A stretch of 64,000 nt of DNA, taken from assembly GCF_002197665.1 (NCBI RefSeq), contig NZ_NBBJ01000004.1, forward strand, positions 1 through 64,000. The letters run 5' to 3'. This DNA comes from Sphingomonas mucosissima. Its GTDB lineage: Bacteria > Pseudomonadota > Alphaproteobacteria > Sphingomonadales > Sphingomonadaceae. This document shows, piece by piece, positions 46,883 through 54,817 of this stretch. A model generated the notes under the pieces. It saw only the letters and a program-made list of their open reading frames with translations, was not told the origin of the DNA and did no database searches. The position numbers and the translations under genes were made by a program. Within the stretch, counting starts at the first letter, position 1. Each line of letters opens with the position of its first letter.

Positions 46883-47806
46883 CTAAAGAATGTTCCAGCT
46901 GTTCGGTCGACCCGCTGCATCTTGCTTCACTAGAACCGCAACCGTTCCGGGTGCCGCCCGAGGTACTAGAGCCTGCACCGCAGTTGCATCGTTTGTGAGC
47001 CGGAGGGCACGCGCTCGCCCATGCTGCAGCAATCGATACCGAGTGCCGTGCGGCTGAACTGCGTATAAATGAACCGCATCGCGCCACGCGGTCTCTCCTC
47101 CCGCCCATTGGTCTGAAACTGCCAGCGCCTGTTCCATCGACGATGAAACTGATACATCGAAACACATCGCGATACAAAGCAAGTCCGAGCGAAGCTCTGT
47201 GATCTCCGTAGCAGTTGGTGAATATCCAGGTGAGTGCGCGCTACGATGGCGCTTCCTAACGGTGCTTTTAACAAGTTCATGCACTGACGGAACACCGATC
47301 CCTGCATCTGCCGCAAACTGGCGAAACGTACTCCAACAGTCGTGCACTTGAAGGCTTGAAAGCAGATCTTTCATCCCTTGGTCTGAGACATTACCGGTAT
47401 AGTCACCTGCCACGAACTTCGTGAATCTCAGAGTTGCGGCGGAACCGGAGCTCATCTTTTCTATTTCGGCTTGTAGCTCACCTTCATAGTCGTCGCCTTG
47501 CCGCTTAAGCATCTTCGCATACTGCTGTAGATACTGCAGAGCGTTTAGCCGAGATGCCAGTCTTAGTTTCTCTGGCAGCTGGTCAAAAGACTTTGGCCAA
47601 CGCTCAAGCGTTCGGAGTGCTTCGCTAGTGCGATCTCGCACAAATGCTTCTAGCGCTATCAAGCCGGCAATAAGGATGCCCCTTCTGAGCACCAGCAGGC
47701 CGGGGCTGATTGTGTTTCCAAGCGAACCTTGCGCGAGCGACTCAAGCGCAATCGCCTCACCGATGCCCGACAGGCTTCGCATAAACTCACTGCGCGCCAC
47801 ACTCAC
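46883..47806 (-). CDS. HEPN-like protein (MAE_28990/RiboL-PSP-HEPN type) with Rx4-6H motif
   Basis: A 307-residue mostly helical protein. The N-terminal helix bundle contains LLVLRRGILIAGLIALEAFV and RTSEALRTLERWPKSF. The HEPN catalytic-like motif is in VKSTVRKRHRSAHSPGYSPT: R184/R186 and H191 give Rx6H and Rx4H spacings, as in metal-independent HEPN RNases. The last 80 residues form a small beta-rich domain (VHLYAVQPHGTRYRLL; VPRAAPGTVAVLVKQD). It starts 4 bp after the stop of the DUF262 gene, so the two form an operon. By analogy it would cut RNA once released or activated by the DUF262 partner. The family assignment is by eye and moderately sure. Confidence 0.65.
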   Translation of the reverse strand: MSVARSEFMRSLSGIGEAIALESLAQGSLGNTISPGLLVLRRGILIAGLIALEAFVRDRTSEALRTLERWPKSFDQLPEKLRLASRLNALQYLQQYAKMLKRQGDDYEGELQAEIEKMSSGSAATLRFTKFVAGDYTGNVSDQGMKDLLSSLQVHDCWSTFRQFAADAGIGVPSVHELVKSTVRKRHRSAHSPGYSPTATEITELRSDLLCIAMCFDVSVSSSMEQALAVSDQWAGGETAWRDAVHLYAVQPHGTRYRLLQHGRARALRLTNDATAVQALVPRAAPGTVAVLVKQDAAGRPNSWNIL

Positions 47807-47810
47807 CAGG

Positions 47811-48887
47811 TTATGCCAAGCTCAGGAGCATGCCGTACGTTTGCTCGATTCGTGAGCGAATCCGCGAAGGAGTGTTGGTGCCGAGTCTTACGGCTTCCTC
47901 GAACTCTGATTGGGCGAATAGCGCCTTGGTAGCCTCGAGAACATCGGGCCGGCGGGCGGACACCGTTGCAACCTGTACGTCCGTTAACAAGGCCGCAGCA
48001 ATCATTTCAGCGTCGTAGAGTCCCGCTAGTGCTTGCCTACGCCACTTCTGGCCGTCCCATCGCTGAAACGCGGTGTCACCCCACAGTCGCGCCGTCCGTG
48101 CCATGGAGCGTTCAAACGGCAAGATAAGGTCTTCCAAATCCTTTCCTCGCGCGTTGCTGTGCTCAAGCATGAACGCGTCCATCGATTTCGACAGGCTGCC
48201 GGAGAACTTTTCCCAAGTTCCGTTGAGGGTTAAAAATCGGAGTACGTATTCGGCGTCTTGCATCTGCTGATACGCCGCCGATTTTGGGCCATCAATCTTA
48301 AGGGCGGACTTAAGGAGTTTATTGTCTGCAGCATCGTAGATCGCGTCGTTCAGAGGGCCGCGGAACGCGACGTTGCGGATCTCTTGATTGTTGAGCTGGA
48401 TGCCGCCCCTGTTCAGTCTGATGAATACCTCATACTTTAGGCGCGGGTGAGACTGCTTAAGCAGTGTGATTACTCGCAAATACGGACGAACTCGAAGTGC
48501 GTTCTGCAGGGTGCGTGGAAGCTCGCGGAACCTCGCGCCATTTAGCTCAGGAAATTCCTCAAGTCCTTTGAGCGAGAATACATTATTTAAGTAATCGGAA
48601 ACTGCGGTGATACGCTGTTTTCCATCAATAATCGAATAGACTCCGTACTCCTCCTCCGCTAGGTATATTGGCGGGACTGGAACATTCAACAAAAATGACT
48701 CTATAAGTTCTGATTGACGCTCTACTTCCCAACGTTCGCGCCTTTGATATTTTGGCGCCAAGTCAATAATCTGGTTGTCAACCATGTCTTTTAGGCCCTG
48801 TAGTGAAAAGTCTGACGTTTGAAGGACCAAATCATTTTGCGACTGGTCAAAACGACGTTCGATCTCAGCTACATTCCCGATCGCCAC
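47811..48887 (-). CDS. DUF262 (GmrSD/SspE-like, DGQQR-type) protein
   Basis: A 358-residue protein. The ParB-like DUF262 signatures are clear: SLQGLKDMVDNQIIDLAPKY, QRRERWEVERQSELIESFLL (residues about 48-67), VPVPPIYLAEEEYGVYSIID and the nucleotide-site motif DGKQR (88-92), then YEVFIRLNRGGIQLNNQEIR. The C-terminal half is helical with no DUF1524/HNH nuclease, in contrast to GmrSD and SspE, where DUF262 is fused to an HNH domain. Instead a HEPN-like gene follows after 4 bp. DUF262 proteins hydrolyse NTP and sense modified or phage DNA in defence systems. Start ATG at 48887. Confidence 0.85.
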   Translation of the reverse strand: MAIGNVAEIERRFDQSQNDLVLQTSDFSLQGLKDMVDNQIIDLAPKYQRRERWEVERQSELIESFLLNVPVPPIYLAEEEYGVYSIIDGKQRITAVSDYLNNVFSLKGLEEFPELNGARFRELPRTLQNALRVRPYLRVITLLKQSHPRLKYEVFIRLNRGGIQLNNQEIRNVAFRGPLNDAIYDAADNKLLKSALKIDGPKSAAYQQMQDAEYVLRFLTLNGTWEKFSGSLSKSMDAFMLEHSNARGKDLEDLILPFERSMARTARLWGDTAFQRWDGQKWRRQALAGLYDAEMIAAALLTDVQVATVSARRPDVLEATKALFAQSEFEEAVRLGTNTPSRIRSRIEQTYGMLLSLA

Positions 48888-48976
48888 AGCGTTTCCTCAT
48901 TGACCCAGTTTCAGGGAACCTGACTATTACCTAGTGCTATGCTGAGCAAGGCGGTTCGAAAGCGGCGGTATGGATG

Positions 48977-49201
48977 TTACGGGCGAGGATGCAACGAGCG
49001 GGATTCTTCGACGTGATCAGCAGCAATGCGACGCCATTCTTCAATGGTTAGTCGGTCACTTCGAGCGTTCGGGCCATGCTGGCGGCAGAAGGCGAGCGCT
49101 TCTTCAACCGTCTCGCGGCCGTGAATTACGAGCGTACGCGCTATCTGTCGTCGTGGGGGCTTCGGTTCGAGCCGAACGATACGAGCGGCAAACCGGTTCA
49201 T
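48977..49201 (-). CDS. small island protein, 74 residues
   Basis: MNRFAARIVRLEPKPPRRQI is followed by ARTLVIHGRETVEEALAFCR and a short acidic/aromatic tail (TIEEWRRIAADHVEE). Its ATG lies in an ATGA overlap with the stop of the next gene upstream, which supports real translation. No domain recognised. Such paired tiny genes are common in alphaproteobacterial satellites and prophages. Confidence 0.6.
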   Translation of the reverse strand: MNRFAARIVRLEPKPPRRQIARTLVIHGRETVEEALAFCRQHGPNARSDRLTIEEWRRIAADHVEESRSLHPRP

Positions 49202-49452
49202 CGCGCCGCTTCGATTGCAGCCAACCGAACTTCAAGGTTCGAAGTCTCGAGGATGCGAGCAATAATAGATAGAATGTTCGCGTACTTCGAAGCATGTTCG
49301 ACTGAAATCATGCCGCTTCGCGCTTCCCGATAAACGCGGGACAGTTCACGGCTGACATTGCCCACGGTATCGATCTTGGCCCGATAGCGACGGGGGGCGG
49401 GGGTGGCGTCTAACTCCCTCAGCGTTCCTTGCGTATCTGACACCCAAGCCAT
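49198..49452 (-). CDS. small helical island protein, 84 residues
   Basis: MAWVSDTQGTLRELDATPAP, then KIDTVGNVSRELSRVYREAR and SVEHASKYANILSIIARILE, ending NLEVRLAAIEAAR. Two long amphipathic helices suggest a small DNA-packaging- or regulation-like protein, but no family is named. AGG lies seven bases before ATG 49452. It is coupled to the downstream 74-residue gene by ATGA. Confidence 0.6.
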   Translation of the reverse strand: MAWVSDTQGTLRELDATPAPRRYRAKIDTVGNVSRELSRVYREARSGMISVEHASKYANILSIIARILETSNLEVRLAAIEAAR

Positions 49453-49473
49453 CAAGAACCTGCCATTAACAGA

Positions 49474-50208
49474 CTAAAAATCGTCTTCTAGAATACTTTC
49501 TCCTACTACACGTATGCGTGTCAAGCACCGATAAAGTTTGAAGAAACGGCCTCGCTTATCACGCGGCTGTATAAAGTCGATATACTCGATGGTCCGATAT
49601 ACAGTCGTTCTAACTCGCTCGGTCATTTCGTTCTTCGACATTCCCGCATCTTCAATCATACTTGGATTTATGAAACCGGAGTTATTTGCCGTTACTACAA
49701 AGACGTTGGGATCGTTCAGCGTCAAAGATGTATCATTAAAGACATTGTCTCTTTCTTCGCGAAGCACACGACCGACCATCCTTTTAACGGTTGGACAGTT
49801 CGGAAGGGTCTCGACGATTTCGCGGTGCACGCCAGTAATCGCGCTATCGTGTTCGTCGAGACGGAAGCCGTATTTCGACGCGAACTCGCCTAGTGGTGCG
49901 CTACACGCAAGAATGACTGTATGCGCTGCATCTTCAATGAATTTGGTGGGACTATCCGTTAGCGGGCGGGCGTAAGCAGCCCACAGCAGGGAACGGGCGA
50001 ACACACCACGCGGACCGAAGTTCACCCCCATCTCGCGCATTGCGATCCGATACGCGTTCACTGAGGGCCGGAGTTCGAAGTCGAACACACCAAGTTCGCG
50101 CTGCAACGGTGTTCGGGTATCCGGCTTCGTATATATTAGCTTCCCGTTAAACCAGAGCGGCTGATATCCGCTGGCTAACAACCGATCGGCCACGGTGTGA
50201 TTGGGCAT
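49474..50208 (-). CDS. hypothetical island protein, 244 residues
   Basis: Begins MPNHTVADRLLASGYQPLWF and continues with YTKPDTRTPLQRELGVFDFE, VFARSLLWAAYARPLTDSPT, EIVETLPNCPTVKRMVGRVL, and a C-terminal YIDFIQPRDKRGRFFKLYRC. The mixed alpha/beta composition with many charged residues and the location between the ATPase and two small genes suggest a replication, regulation or defence role; nothing is recognised. The open frame extends 116 codons upstream in a low-quality, AT-rich stretch without a start signal, so ATG 50208 was chosen. Confidence 0.6.
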   Translation of the reverse strand: MPNHTVADRLLASGYQPLWFNGKLIYTKPDTRTPLQRELGVFDFELRPSVNAYRIAMREMGVNFGPRGVFARSLLWAAYARPLTDSPTKFIEDAAHTVILACSAPLGEFASKYGFRLDEHDSAITGVHREIVETLPNCPTVKRMVGRVLREERDNVFNDTSLTLNDPNVFVVTANNSGFINPSMIEDAGMSKNEMTERVRTTVYRTIEYIDFIQPRDKRGRFFKLYRCLTRIRVVGESILEDDF

Positions 50209-50625
50209 ATTCCACTTTTCGGAGTTCACGGGTTGCTCCTTGCATTGCGACCGTTGCCCCAAAAGAGCATGGGAAGTGGGTGGCGAAGTTTGGTTTTCGT
50301 TAGTCTTTGCAGCAGGTTGGAAAGTCGGCTTGCGAACATCGGAAGCGAGGGTAGCACGGGGGCAGTACCGGGGTTCGACTGCCCACATTGGCGGCGCCGG
50401 CTGGGCTGCTCGCGCCAAGATGATAAGAGCTTCCCTAGGAGATGGTGCTTCATCGCAAGTACCCGAATTTGAAAGAGAATATGTAGAATTATGAATTATG
50501 AAGAATAAGAAGGAGGAGAGCACCAGAAGCTCAATCTGGGGCGGCGGACCAACCACCTCTTACGTTTCATAACCTCTTAAGCTTGCTTTTACAGATACTT
50601 GCGCTTCATAGCTGTGGGCAACTTC
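50209..50625. other. 417-bp AT-rich intergenic region in the island
   Basis: The region separates the ATPase gene from the 244-residue gene. It contains the partial GGGTAGCAC copy and an AT-rich patch near 50470-50520. The one open frame through it is the unsupported upstream extension of the hypothetical gene. It is a plausible promoter or origin region, but no iterons were found by eye. Confidence 0.45.
50349..50357 (+). repeat. partial copy of the island motif GGGTAGCAC
   Basis: GGGTAGCAC is followed by GGGGGCAGTACCGGGG, a near copy of the doublet at the island ends. It lies upstream of the 244-residue hypothetical gene. Confidence 0.4.
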
Positions 50626-52047
50626 TTAACTGTCGAAGAATTTTGGCTTCCCATCCGCGAACAACGCCTTCGGATTTCGTTGCGCGAAACGGTATGTCTT
50701 GGGTTTAACTCCAAACGTTTCCCAGACGTAGTGACGCGGGACTTCCTCTATCTCGCCGTTATCGACCAATGTTTTAATCGTGCGCTGAAGTGCCGCGGTC
50801 GCTTCGCCCTTTGATCCCTTTGGGAATACCTGAAGGTTCAGGCACCGAACCGATATGTATGCATGTGGGCAAAGCGAGCCCTTATGCATTTCGGCCGTTG
50901 CCCCGTACTTCGACACCTCGCCGAATGGCTTTTGAATGAACTCGCGCATGACGCGACACACTTCGGATTGCTGCTTCGCTTCGTTCGCCGTCGCCTCGCC
51001 AACGTCGCCGCTTTCGAACTTGCGAACCAAAGCCCACGTTTGGTCGTGAACAAGGTCCGCTGCCCATTTAGCCTCGCCGTATTCGAGGCGCGGGTTCATC
51101 GGATCGCGTCCAACAGCGCTTAAAGCGGCGAGTTTCAGCGCCTTTAGATGCGCCCGGCTCCACAAATGACGCGTCGCTTCGATGCCGGCGCCGTTCACCT
51201 GTTCGCCTGTCCAACCTTCGTAATCGTCAAACATTGTGGCGGCTTCGGGCGACAGCGAGACACGCCGCACGGTGTTCAGGTGCGCGAGTGACGCCGCTTC
51301 GTTCGCCAGCCGTGCGATAGCTTCGACAAGCGCTTCAGGAGGTTCAATTGCTCGGTTGCGGTTAAGCCTAGGGCGCGGTGCGTCGGTCTCGAATATTAGG
51401 AAGCGCGGCAGCAGGCCGCTTCGGATCATCGCTTCGTCTAGTGCGGCGTAGAACGTCTCTGGCACCCCTTCGCCGATGATTGTTAGACTTGGGCTTCGAA
51501 TTACGTCGGTGACGTTATCACGGTCACTGTACGCCGCCCCGTCGAAGCCGGCGCCGTGTTCGCTCTTGCCATAGAGTTCGAGCAACACCTTTTGCAGCAG
51601 TGCCATGTTCGCGTTGGCGTTCGGAGCCGCCAACGCCTTCAGCATCAATCCGAACTCGCCGATGATGCTGAACACCGTGGGGTTCGTGAGCCGCGCAAGC
51701 CACTTGTACAGCCCCGATCCCGACACAAGCTGTCCGGGACCGCGAACCTTCGTAATTTCGGGGCACTTTGCCCAAGCGGCATTTAGCAGCTTCGAAGTTC
51801 CGGCCGATATGGCTTCCTTGCCGGTGCCGGTAGGCGCTAGCGTAAGAAGGTATTGGTTCAGGCCAGCGTTTTCGACGTTGTACGCCCTTCCTGCGATGCC
51901 CGCGACGAAGCCTAGCGCGCCAGTGAGAGCGATTGTTTCGTTAGGATAGGGGGCAGCTTCGAAAATGTAGCGCGCTACGTCGCCGACTAGTCCTTCCGGG
52001 AATTGCGGGAGCTGCAATAGCGGATTGCCGTTATTCTGACTGTGCAT
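50626..52047 (-). CDS. YfjI-like DUF3987 ATPase (primase/helicase-type replication protein)
   Basis: A 473-residue protein. Walker A is TLAPTGTGKEAISAG (residues about 70-84), with hydrophobic strand SIIGEFGLMLKALAAPN as the Walker B-like part (IIGEF). Later blocks are PSLTIIGEGVPETFYAALDE, SGLLPRFLIFETDAPRPRLN, and a C-terminal winged-helix-like QRTIKTLVDNGEIEEVPRHY. This is the DUF3987/YfjI family, common in phage satellites and integrative elements and thought to support element replication or interference. Full length. No separate primase is encoded. Confidence 0.8.
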   Translation of the reverse strand: MHSQNNGNPLLQLPQFPEGLVGDVARYIFEAAPYPNETIALTGALGFVAGIAGRAYNVENAGLNQYLLTLAPTGTGKEAISAGTSKLLNAAWAKCPEITKVRGPGQLVSGSGLYKWLARLTNPTVFSIIGEFGLMLKALAAPNANANMALLQKVLLELYGKSEHGAGFDGAAYSDRDNVTDVIRSPSLTIIGEGVPETFYAALDEAMIRSGLLPRFLIFETDAPRPRLNRNRAIEPPEALVEAIARLANEAASLAHLNTVRRVSLSPEAATMFDDYEGWTGEQVNGAGIEATRHLWSRAHLKALKLAALSAVGRDPMNPRLEYGEAKWAADLVHDQTWALVRKFESGDVGEATANEAKQQSEVCRVMREFIQKPFGEVSKYGATAEMHKGSLCPHAYISVRCLNLQVFPKGSKGEATAALQRTIKTLVDNGEIEEVPRHYVWETFGVKPKTYRFAQRNPKALFADGKPKFFDS

Positions 52048-52107
52048 CGTTTGCTCGACACGAATGGTCCGTTGTCGAGTGTTCGACAGCGGCTTTGTTT
52101 TCTGCGG

Positions 52108-52347
52108 CTAGGCGGCGGTTCGTGCGCGGCTTGATCCGGCTTCGGCTGTCGATGACGCGGGCGCCGACAAGCGTGATGCTGCCCACGCATCCAGGTCGTC
52201 GCGGGTATAGACTGGGAACCGGCCTAGTAGGCGGAACTTCGGCCCGCCCCCGACGACTGCCAGCTTGGCGAGCGTCTCTTTGGTATAGGCGCCGTAGCGC
52301 TCCTGAAGGTAAGCCGCCGCGTCCGCGCGGCGAATAAAGTCGGCCAT
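52108..52347 (-). CDS. excisionase/AlpA-like MerR-type DNA-binding protein
   Basis: A 79-residue protein: MADFIRRADAAAYLQERYGA, YTKETLAKLAVVGGGPKFRL, then RFPVYTRDDLDAWAASRLSA. The RRxDAAxYLxxRYG...LAxxxVxGGGPxFRxxGRxPxYxxxDLDxWA pattern is the standard small winged-helix element protein of proteobacterial islands, acting as excisionase or transcriptional regulator. It sits between the integrase side and the ATPase gene, as in P4-like satellites. Confidence 0.85.
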   Translation of the reverse strand: MADFIRRADAAAYLQERYGAYTKETLAKLAVVGGGPKFRLLGRFPVYTRDDLDAWAASRLSAPASSTAEAGSSRARTAA

Positions 52348-52438
52348 GTCGTCATCTCCAAGAAAGCGCCAATGGCGCGAGATGACCGGCTATAGATCGA
52401 CGTTGTCGGCGGCATGCAACGTCACAACTCATTTCGGA

Positions 52439-52705
52439 TTAGCTCTTCAATTCTACAGATATCAGCCGTGCCATTCGTTCGACACTGGGCAAGGGCGCTG
52501 CCATTTGCTCCTTGGTAATCCGAGCAGCTTCTAATAGCGAGATATTCGAAGTTCGAACCAACTCAGCGCCCATCTTCGAGGCGGCGTTTTTCCCTTTGAA
52601 AGTCGAATGCTTTATTCCGGTACGCTTCGCCATTCGCTCGCGTTCTTCCGCCCAAAAGGCGGCTTGTTCGGCTGTGAACTTTCCAATTTCGTACTTCGGC
52701 ATCAT
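52439..52705 (-). CDS. hypothetical protein coupled to the integrase, 88 residues
   Basis: Begins MMPKYEIGKFTAEQAAFWAE, then ERERMAKRTGIKHSTFKGKN and ISLLEAARITKEQMAAPLPS. The start overlaps the integrase stop by ATGA, so it is translated after integrase. A short helical protein; perhaps a regulator. No family recognised. Confidence 0.6.
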   Translation of the reverse strand: MMPKYEIGKFTAEQAAFWAEERERMAKRTGIKHSTFKGKNAASKMGAELVRTSNISLLEAARITKEQMAAPLPSVERMARLISVELKS

Positions 52706-54024
52706 GCGGCCCCTTTGAGCGGAATGACCGTGGCAGTGGGCGCCACGCCAAGGGCCGCTGCGATCGTTCCGGCGATGCTGTCCGACGCTCGACGAAGCGG
52801 ATCGTCCGCAAGGTGGGCATAGCGGGCTGTGGTTGCACTAGAGGCGTGTCCTAGCAGCTTGCCGACGATCGGGAGTCCCATGCCGCTGGCGGCGCCGACG
52901 GACGCGAAGGAATGCCGCAGATCGTGCAGCCGCAGCCCTTCGAGGCCGGCATGGGCAATGATGCGCGCCCAAGGCCGCTTCAGGTCGCTACGCGGCTTCT
53001 TTGGATCGGCGCCGGGCACCACGTAGCGACCGACGCGGGGCAGGTTCGACAGCACTTCGAGCGCAGGCGCACCTAGCATCACCTTCTTAGCGCCAGTCTT
53101 CGAATCTGGCAGGTTCAAAAACCCGCGTTCGAAATCCACATGCTGCCATTCGAGGTTCAGGATTTCGCCCGCGCGACAGCCGGTAAGAAGCAATAGCCGG
53201 ATTGCAGCGACGGCGGACGGCGAGATTTGCTCGCGCGCATCGTCGCCCTTCTTCGGCCGGTGCTTGGCGTTCGGGCCGTCACTGACACGCCACGGCAAAC
53301 CGACAGTTTCAGCCTCGCGTAGCGCTTCGCCCAGAGTGCGAAGCTCGCCGCTCGACAGGAAGCGTTCGCCCTTCCCATCTTTGTACAGCTTCACGCCATG
53401 ACGCGGATTGGTTTCAATGTACCCACGTTCGATTGCATAGCTGAAAATGCCGCCTAGCAGCCGCACCGTTCGGGTTGCGGCGCCCTTGCCGCCCGTCACG
53501 CGCGCCCGGCCGTGCTTTACCGTCTTCTCGTCCGTTGCGGTTTTGCCGTTCGCCACGTCGCGCAAGAATTGATCGATGTGCGCTCGCGTGACTTCGCCGA
53601 CTCGCTTGCGACCTAGCAGCGGCTTGATGTGGCGTTCGATCCGGCCTTTGTCGGTCGCGAGCGTCGAAGCCTTCTTCGTGTCGCAGCCGTTCAACACGTA
53701 TTCGTCGCATAGCTGCGCCATCGTCATTCCGGCCCGCTGTTTCGCGCGGGCGCCGGCAACGTCTTCGCCAAGTTCGGCCTTCGCCAGCACCTTTGATGCA
53801 GCGTCGCGCGCCTGTTCGACGGTCAGCTTGCCGTGCGACCCGATCGTGACTTTTCGAACGGGGCTGGTGCGACCGCCAACCCGATATTGGACGATGAACG
53901 TCTTTGAACCGCTACGGCGGACGCGACAGCCGAAGCCCTTCAGCACTCCGCACCATTCGACGTAATCACTAGTGCGGTTTTCGAGCGTATCAACGATCGT
54001 CTTTGTTAGCTTTCGAACTGCCAT
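52702..54024 (-). CDS. int: tyrosine-type site-specific integrase of the island
   Basis: A 440-residue phage-type recombinase. The N-terminal arm-DNA-binding domain has FGCRVRRSGSKTFIVQYRVG and VTIGSHGKLTVEQARDAASK; the core-binding SAM-like region is in the middle. Catalytic residues: Arg in LLLTGCRAGEILNLEW, His/Arg in LRLHDLRHSFASVG (about 367 and 370), His in LLGHASSATTARYAH, and Tyr402 in that same stretch. It lies 161 bp from attR and faces inward, consistent with integration into tRNA-Thr. Its promoter region holds the tandem 11-mer at 54038. Confidence 0.95.
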   Translation of the reverse strand: MAVRKLTKTIVDTLENRTSDYVEWCGVLKGFGCRVRRSGSKTFIVQYRVGGRTSPVRKVTIGSHGKLTVEQARDAASKVLAKAELGEDVAGARAKQRAGMTMAQLCDEYVLNGCDTKKASTLATDKGRIERHIKPLLGRKRVGEVTRAHIDQFLRDVANGKTATDEKTVKHGRARVTGGKGAATRTVRLLGGIFSYAIERGYIETNPRHGVKLYKDGKGERFLSSGELRTLGEALREAETVGLPWRVSDGPNAKHRPKKGDDAREQISPSAVAAIRLLLLTGCRAGEILNLEWQHVDFERGFLNLPDSKTGAKKVMLGAPALEVLSNLPRVGRYVVPGADPKKPRSDLKRPWARIIAHAGLEGLRLHDLRHSFASVGAASGMGLPIVGKLLGHASSATTARYAHLADDPLRRASDSIAGTIAAALGVAPTATVIPLKGAA

Positions 54025-54037
54025 CGGGGCATCCTCT

Positions 54038-54059
54038 TGGGTAGCACCGGGGTAGCACG
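54038..54059 (+). repeat. tandem arm-type site, right end: TGGGTAGCACC + GGGGTAGCACG
   Basis: The same doublet in the same orientation as at 42948, with one mismatch in the last base, directly upstream of the integrase start. It may serve integrase binding and autoregulation of int. Confidence 0.7.
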
Positions 54060-54185
54060 GCGCCGGTCAAGTGATGCCATCGCAATCAACCGTGGGCAAG
54101 GGAAGTAAGTGGTAAACGACGGATTTCTTGGGGTTACGGTAAGATGAAGTAAGTGTGGGCAGCACCAGTCCACCCGGGTCGCCTG

Positions 54186-54233
54186 CCTTGGTAAGGCTGA
54201 GGTCGTGAGTTCAATCCTCACCGGCAGCACCAT
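54186..54233 (+). repeat. attR: 48-bp direct repeat of the tRNA-Thr 3' part
   Basis: Identical to attL (42856-42903). It lacks the 5' half of a tRNA, so it is not a functional tRNA gene. Confidence 0.92.
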
Positions 54234-54244
54234 TTTTCTCCCGG

Positions 54245-54730
54245 TCAGGTGATCGTGCCGCCAATGCGGTCCTTGTTGATCTTCTTGATCACGCCGGAAA
54301 AGCTCATCACCGCGTCGCCTTCGTCATCAATGGTGCCGCGCACGAAGATGAGGCTGCGGCCCGCCTTCACCACGTCGCCGCGCGCTGTGAGCAAGCGGCC
54401 CGGCCGTGCGGCGCCGACGAATTCGGCATTGAGCGTCGCCGTCACACCGTGAAACTCGGGCAACACCGCCGATGCGATCATGAACAGCGCGAAATCGGCA
54501 AAGGTCAGCAGCGCGCCGCCATGCACATTGCCGCCGCCGTTGCGGTTCTTGGCCTCGGGCCGAAAGCCGCATTCGATCGTGCCCCCTGCATCGTATCGGA
54601 CGTAGAACGGACCGGCGTGATCCTCGAACGGATCGGTGCCCGGCCAGCGCAGCCAGCCATTCCATTCGCCGTCGGTCACTGGCGCCAGCTTCACGCCGGC
54701 TGTCGTTGTCGTGTCCAGGATGCCCTCCAC
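54245..54730 (-). CDS. PaaI-family hotdog thioesterase
   Basis: A 161-residue hotdog-fold protein: WLRWPGTDPFEDHAGPFYVR, then NRNGGGNVHGGALLTFADFA (the catalytic NVHGGxLLxFAD motif) and GVTATLNAEFVGAARPGRLL, RSLIFVRGTIDDEGDAVMSF. It hydrolyses acyl- or aryl-CoA thioesters; substrate unknown. GTG 54730 with GGGAGCAGCA upstream is the start. It is the first chromosomal gene to the right of attR. Confidence 0.88.
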   Translation of the reverse strand: MEGILDTTTTAGVKLAPVTDGEWNGWLRWPGTDPFEDHAGPFYVRYDAGGTIECGFRPEAKNRNGGGNVHGGALLTFADFALFMIASAVLPEFHGVTATLNAEFVGAARPGRLLTARGDVVKAGRSLIFVRGTIDDEGDAVMSFSGVIKKINKDRIGGTIT

Positions 54731-54817
54731 TGCTGCTCCCGACAGGCGCCGGTGTCATTATCGCGGCAGAAGAGGAAATTGGCCGCCGGGGTCAAGCCCG
54801 CCGTTCGCCGCCGGCGG

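Noticed and set aside
48970..49333. Plus-strand frames opposite the two small island genes
   Set aside because: The minus-strand genes show an ATGA overlap and better codon patterns.
54186..54233. A second tRNA-Thr gene
   Set aside because: Only the 3' part is present; there is no D arm or 5' acceptor strand, so it is attR.
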